From NCBI GenBank assembly GCA_043392685.1, contig JBHZGM010000004.1: 64,000 bases of DNA; one strand, 5' to 3'. The stretch comes from Metapseudomonas sp043392685. GTDB lineage: Bacteria > Pseudomonadota > Gammaproteobacteria > Pseudomonadales > Pseudomonadaceae. Position numbers and translations under genes: made by a program. Positions 61,547 to 64,000 of the stretch are shown here, piece after piece. The stretch's first letter is position 1. Each line of letters starts with the position of its first letter. The notes below the pieces were generated by a model. The model did no database searches. It saw only the letters and a program-made list of their open reading frames with translations, and was not told the DNA's origin.

Positions 61547-62668
61547 ATGCAAAATACCCTTCAAGTCGAGTCGCTCCGTGCGGCTCTAGCCGAGCGTGGC
61601 TGGACACAAAAAGACCTGGCGGATCAGTTGGGGGTTTCGGCGCAGTCCGTGACCAACTGGTTCAAAGGCAAGGACTTCCCACGGCCGGACAAGCTGCTCA
61701 AGCTGGCGACAACCCTGCACCTGACTTTTGCTCAGTTGGTCGAGCCGCCTAAGGATCAGCCCATCGTGGCTTTCCGTAAGCGAGCCGGCACCAAGACCAC
61801 TGACGCGCACATTGCTAAAGCAATCGGCATCGGTGGCCTGCTCAAGCCCCTTGTGGACTTTCTGCCAAAACTGCCGACGCTACGTACCCAGATTTCTTCC
61901 CCTTCTACGTCCTATGCGCGGCTGCAAAGTGATGCGTTGCAGGTGCGCAGTAAGCTAGGAATAGGCGAACGTAGCGTTCTTGGTTATCAAGCGTTGATTG
62001 CCGAGTTCAAGGCGTGTGGCGCGGTGCTTGTGCCGGTGCTCTGGGGACAGAAGCAGCAGCACAAGAATGCTTTGCACATTTTGTTGCCGTCTTCAGACGT
62101 CACCTTCGTGTTCGTTAACCTGGACACCAAGCTGGAAGACTTCAAGTTTTGGATGGCCCATGAGCTAGCGCATGTCTATACCCCCGAGCTTGCCGGCAGT
62201 AATGAAGGGGAAGATTTTGCGGATGCCTTTGCCGGTGCCCTACTGTTTCCTGAGGCCAGCGCTCAACTAGCATATGCCGAAGCGGCGGGTGCGCCAGGTG
62301 CTGCTGGAGAGATTGCTGTCCTGCAAAAATGCGCTACACACCATGAGATCTCGCTGAATACGGTGTATCAGCAGGTTCAGGCCTACGCATTGGAGCATCA
62401 ACTTCCGCCGCTGCGTGTGGCAGACAAGACCATTCACGCGGTTCGGAACAGCTCAGACCCTCAATGGGTGAGTGCGGTCTTGTTTGACCCTGTCCCGCCG
62501 AAGCCTGCGCAGTACATGGCAGCCGCAGAAAATGTCTTCCAGTCGGCGTTTTTCCATGCGCTGAAGTGCATGATTCGTGAACATGGCACGGGCCCTTCGT
62601 ATGTTCAGCAAATTATGGACATTTCACTGGTGGATGCGATGGGGATCCATGAGGAACTGGCGAGTTGA
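61547..62668 (+). CDS. XRE regulator with ImmA/IrrE metallopeptidase domain
   Basis: A 373-residue protein. The N-terminal XRE helix-turn-helix (about 10-65, WTQKDLADQLGVSAQSVTNWFKG) is joined to an ImmA/IrrE-type peptidase domain with HELAH (205-209) and a downstream acidic stretch NEGEDFADAFAGALLFP. Such proteins cleave or counter a repressor or act as antitoxin-like partners. ATG at 61547 is chosen; an upstream TTG is less likely. It overlaps the PIN gene by 4 bases. Confidence 0.87.
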   Translation: MQNTLQVESLRAALAERGWTQKDLADQLGVSAQSVTNWFKGKDFPRPDKLLKLATTLHLTFAQLVEPPKDQPIVAFRKRAGTKTTDAHIAKAIGIGGLLKPLVDFLPKLPTLRTQISSPSTSYARLQSDALQVRSKLGIGERSVLGYQALIAEFKACGAVLVPVLWGQKQQHKNALHILLPSSDVTFVFVNLDTKLEDFKFWMAHELAHVYTPELAGSNEGEDFADAFAGALLFPEASAQLAYAEAAGAPGAAGEIAVLQKCATHHEISLNTVYQQVQAYALEHQLPPLRVADKTIHAVRNSSDPQWVSAVLFDPVPPKPAQYMAAAENVFQSAFFHALKCMIREHGTGPSYVQQIMDISLVDAMGIHEELAS

Positions 62669-63264
62669 GTTCTGCGCAGACGCTGGTGCTGCTGGATACG
62701 AATGCCTATCTCCGCCTCGCCAAGCGTATAAGACCAATGCTTGGGGTTGCGTTTGGTCAAAAAAACTATGTGCTGACCATTCTGAAAGACGTCGAGACGG
62801 AAGTGCATCGCAATGGCGCGCTGAGGTTCAAGTATCCCTGGTTCGACGGCGAGGATGTGGCCGCTGAACGGGGGGCGAAGCAGGTACGCCTCAAGGCAGA
62901 AGAAAAAGCCCAGCTGGATGCAGCGCAAAGCGTGTTGCACGGATGGGTGTTGATGAACCCGGTTGCCTATACCACGCGTAAGCGCTCTCCTCCGTCCTCA
63001 ACAGACTGTCGAGTGCTTGCATTCGGCCAGATCAGAAATGCCATTGTGGTCACCGATGACTTGGGGATGCATCAGTTGGCCACGGACTTTGGCATTACGG
63101 TTTGGCATGGTCATGAGTTACTGAAGAAGATGCTCACGGCAAAATTGATCACCAACGAGCAGGTGAAGAGCATTTTCGAAGCCCTGGAGCTCAATGGCGA
63201 TTTGACGGAAACCTGGCGCGAAGCGAAACATTCCACCTTTTCAAAGCTCTTTGGTAAGGCTTAA
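62665..63264 (+). CDS. PIN-domain-type nuclease, probable toxin partner
   Basis: A 199-residue protein with the PIN acidic pattern: D11 (LLDTN), E44/E46, D114 (STDCRVLAF) and D131/D132 (TDDLGM). PIN domains are Mg-dependent RNases. No ATG precedes the first motif, so TTG at 62665 is the probable start, overlapping the XRE-ImmA stop (TTGA). The pair looks like a two-gene toxin-antitoxin-type or regulatory module. Confidence 0.75.
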   Translation: MSSAQTLVLLDTNAYLRLAKRIRPMLGVAFGQKNYVLTILKDVETEVHRNGALRFKYPWFDGEDVAAERGAKQVRLKAEEKAQLDAAQSVLHGWVLMNPVAYTTRKRSPPSSTDCRVLAFGQIRNAIVVTDDLGMHQLATDFGITVWHGHELLKKMLTAKLITNEQVKSIFEALELNGDLTETWREAKHSTFSKLFGKA

Positions 63265-63399
63265 AAGAGCGCGTCTGTAGCGCGTGGAGTGGCCGACGCA
63301 CGTGTACCAATCGGCACCCAGCAAGGCATATGGTGCTGACAGCAAGGGCAACAGCCCTGCGGAGCCTGCTGCAATGGAGTGGCGGTAGCGACACCGGGT

Positions 63400-63630
63400 T
63401 CACAGCTCCACCGTCAGCGCCTTGATCCCCCCCCCTGCGCAAAACCGCCCCACGGCAGTGAGCGAGCGCCAGAGCCTCACCGGCTCCCGCCGCGAGCGCA
63501 CCGACAACCATTTCACCCCGAGGCGTAACTCCAGCCGCCACCCCTCGCCGTCGCGCAGCACGCGGAATTCCCGCGCCGCCCCGGTCTCGACCAAGGTTTG
63601 CAAGGTGTCCTGCTCGACCGCTCGTTTCAT
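63400..63630 (-). CDS. ParC-like partition-associated small protein
   Basis: A 76-residue protein (MKRAVEQDTLQTLVETGAAREF, RREPVRLWRSL) resembling the small ParC-family partition-associated proteins found on Pseudomonas plasmids and integrative elements. It lies alone, opposite to the restriction genes, and no parA/parB of plasmid type is adjacent, so it may be a remnant. The flanks 63265-63399 and 63631-63782 show no gene. Confidence 0.55.
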   Translation of the reverse strand: MKRAVEQDTLQTLVETGAAREFRVLRDGEGWRLELRLGVKWLSVRSRREPVRLWRSLTAVGRFCAGGGIKALTVEL

Positions 63631-63782
63631 GTCCCCTGCTCTCCAAGCAGCCAGTCACCAGGGATCTGGTATAGCGCAGGGTCGCAGGTCGGTGACCACC
63701 ACAGGCCGAGCGGTCACCGCCCCTGGGCCGGGTGCGGGGCTGGATCCTGCTCAGGGAAGCCAAGGCGCCGATCAATCGGAAG

Positions 63783-63917
63783 ATGAAGCAGATCGGCGCC
63801 GCGTTGCTGGAGTTCAAGGAAACCCTGACCGCAGCCGAGGCGGCCAGGGCCCTTGGCACGTCGGCCGAGCGTTTAAGGAAATCCTTATATGGACGCCTCC
63901 CGGAGCTCAATCGGTAA
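63783..63917 (+). CDS. short hypothetical, HTH-like fragment
   Basis: A 44-residue frame (MKQIGAALLEFKETLTAAEAARALG and on, ending GRLPELNR) with an AEAARALGTSAERLRKSL stretch like a helix-turn-helix. The frame continues upstream without a clear start. It may be the end of a disrupted gene or be non-coding. The remaining bases to 64000 hold nothing clear. Confidence 0.25.
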   Translation: MKQIGAALLEFKETLTAAEAARALGTSAERLRKSLYGRLPELNR

Positions 63918-64000
63918 TCATGTTGGCGTGTAGGTAGGAGCAGTCTTATATCCGGCCTATGGTGCAGGCCGATAAGCCCTGCTGGCCCTGATGGAATCCG

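Overview
The window is the replication-origin region of a Pseudomonas chromosome, most like the P. aeruginosa group. The evidence is the gene order rpmH-rnpA-yidD-yidC-mnmE-mnmG-rsmG-parA-parB-atpIBEFHAGDC-glmU-glmR-glmS on the minus strand and dnaA-dnaN-recF-gyrB on the plus strand, diverging around an oriC-type intergenic region (46808-47334). Protein sequences, parS sites and REP-type repeats also fit Pseudomonas. No rRNA, tRNA or CRISPR array was found.

Layout. 1-8865: an accessory but syntenic block with REP repeats, a YbaK-type deacylase, an SMI1/KNR4 protein, a CPA2 antiporter, a GntR regulator divergent from an aminotransferase and a glutamine-synthetase-like ligase (probable amine catabolism), a periplasmic binding protein and an acyl-CoA thioesterase. 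8869-10332: 1.4 kb without a credible gene, holding a 210-bp element with terminal inverted repeats and a four-unit degenerate array of DnaA-box-like sequences and 19-bp palindromes. 10333-14425: a secreted protein with a CxxCH motif and a mannan-binding-lectin-like C-terminus, then a copper-type cluster (PCuAC chaperone, PepSY membrane protein, DUF2946 protein). 14691-21011: DUF3301 protein, hydrolase, a DctB/MifS-like kinase and NtrC-type regulator, and a dicarboxylate/alpha-ketoglutarate-type permease behind a sigma54 promoter. 21273-26213: two COG0523 GTPases, FolE2 with a Zur-type box, and a cyclopropane-fatty-acid-synthase-like methyltransferase. 26534-46807: glm, atp, par, mnm and yid genes. 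47335-53465: dnaA-gyrB.

53728 to the right end is an accessory island directly after gyrB: a type I restriction system (hsdM, hsdS, hsdR) with a LOTUS-like gene between hsdS and hsdR, a YgjP-type metallopeptidase, an XRE-ImmA/IrrE protein overlapping a PIN-type nuclease, and a lone ParC-like partition fragment. It probably acts in defence and stability.

The most unusual signal is DNA-level. By eye I count 24 perfect DnaA boxes (TTATCCACA or its complement), all between 9127 and 47264 and none in the flanks. Many lie inside genes, five in one kinase gene, and the rest include the structured array at 9103-10260, the mnmG-mnmE gap and oriC. All counts were made by eye.
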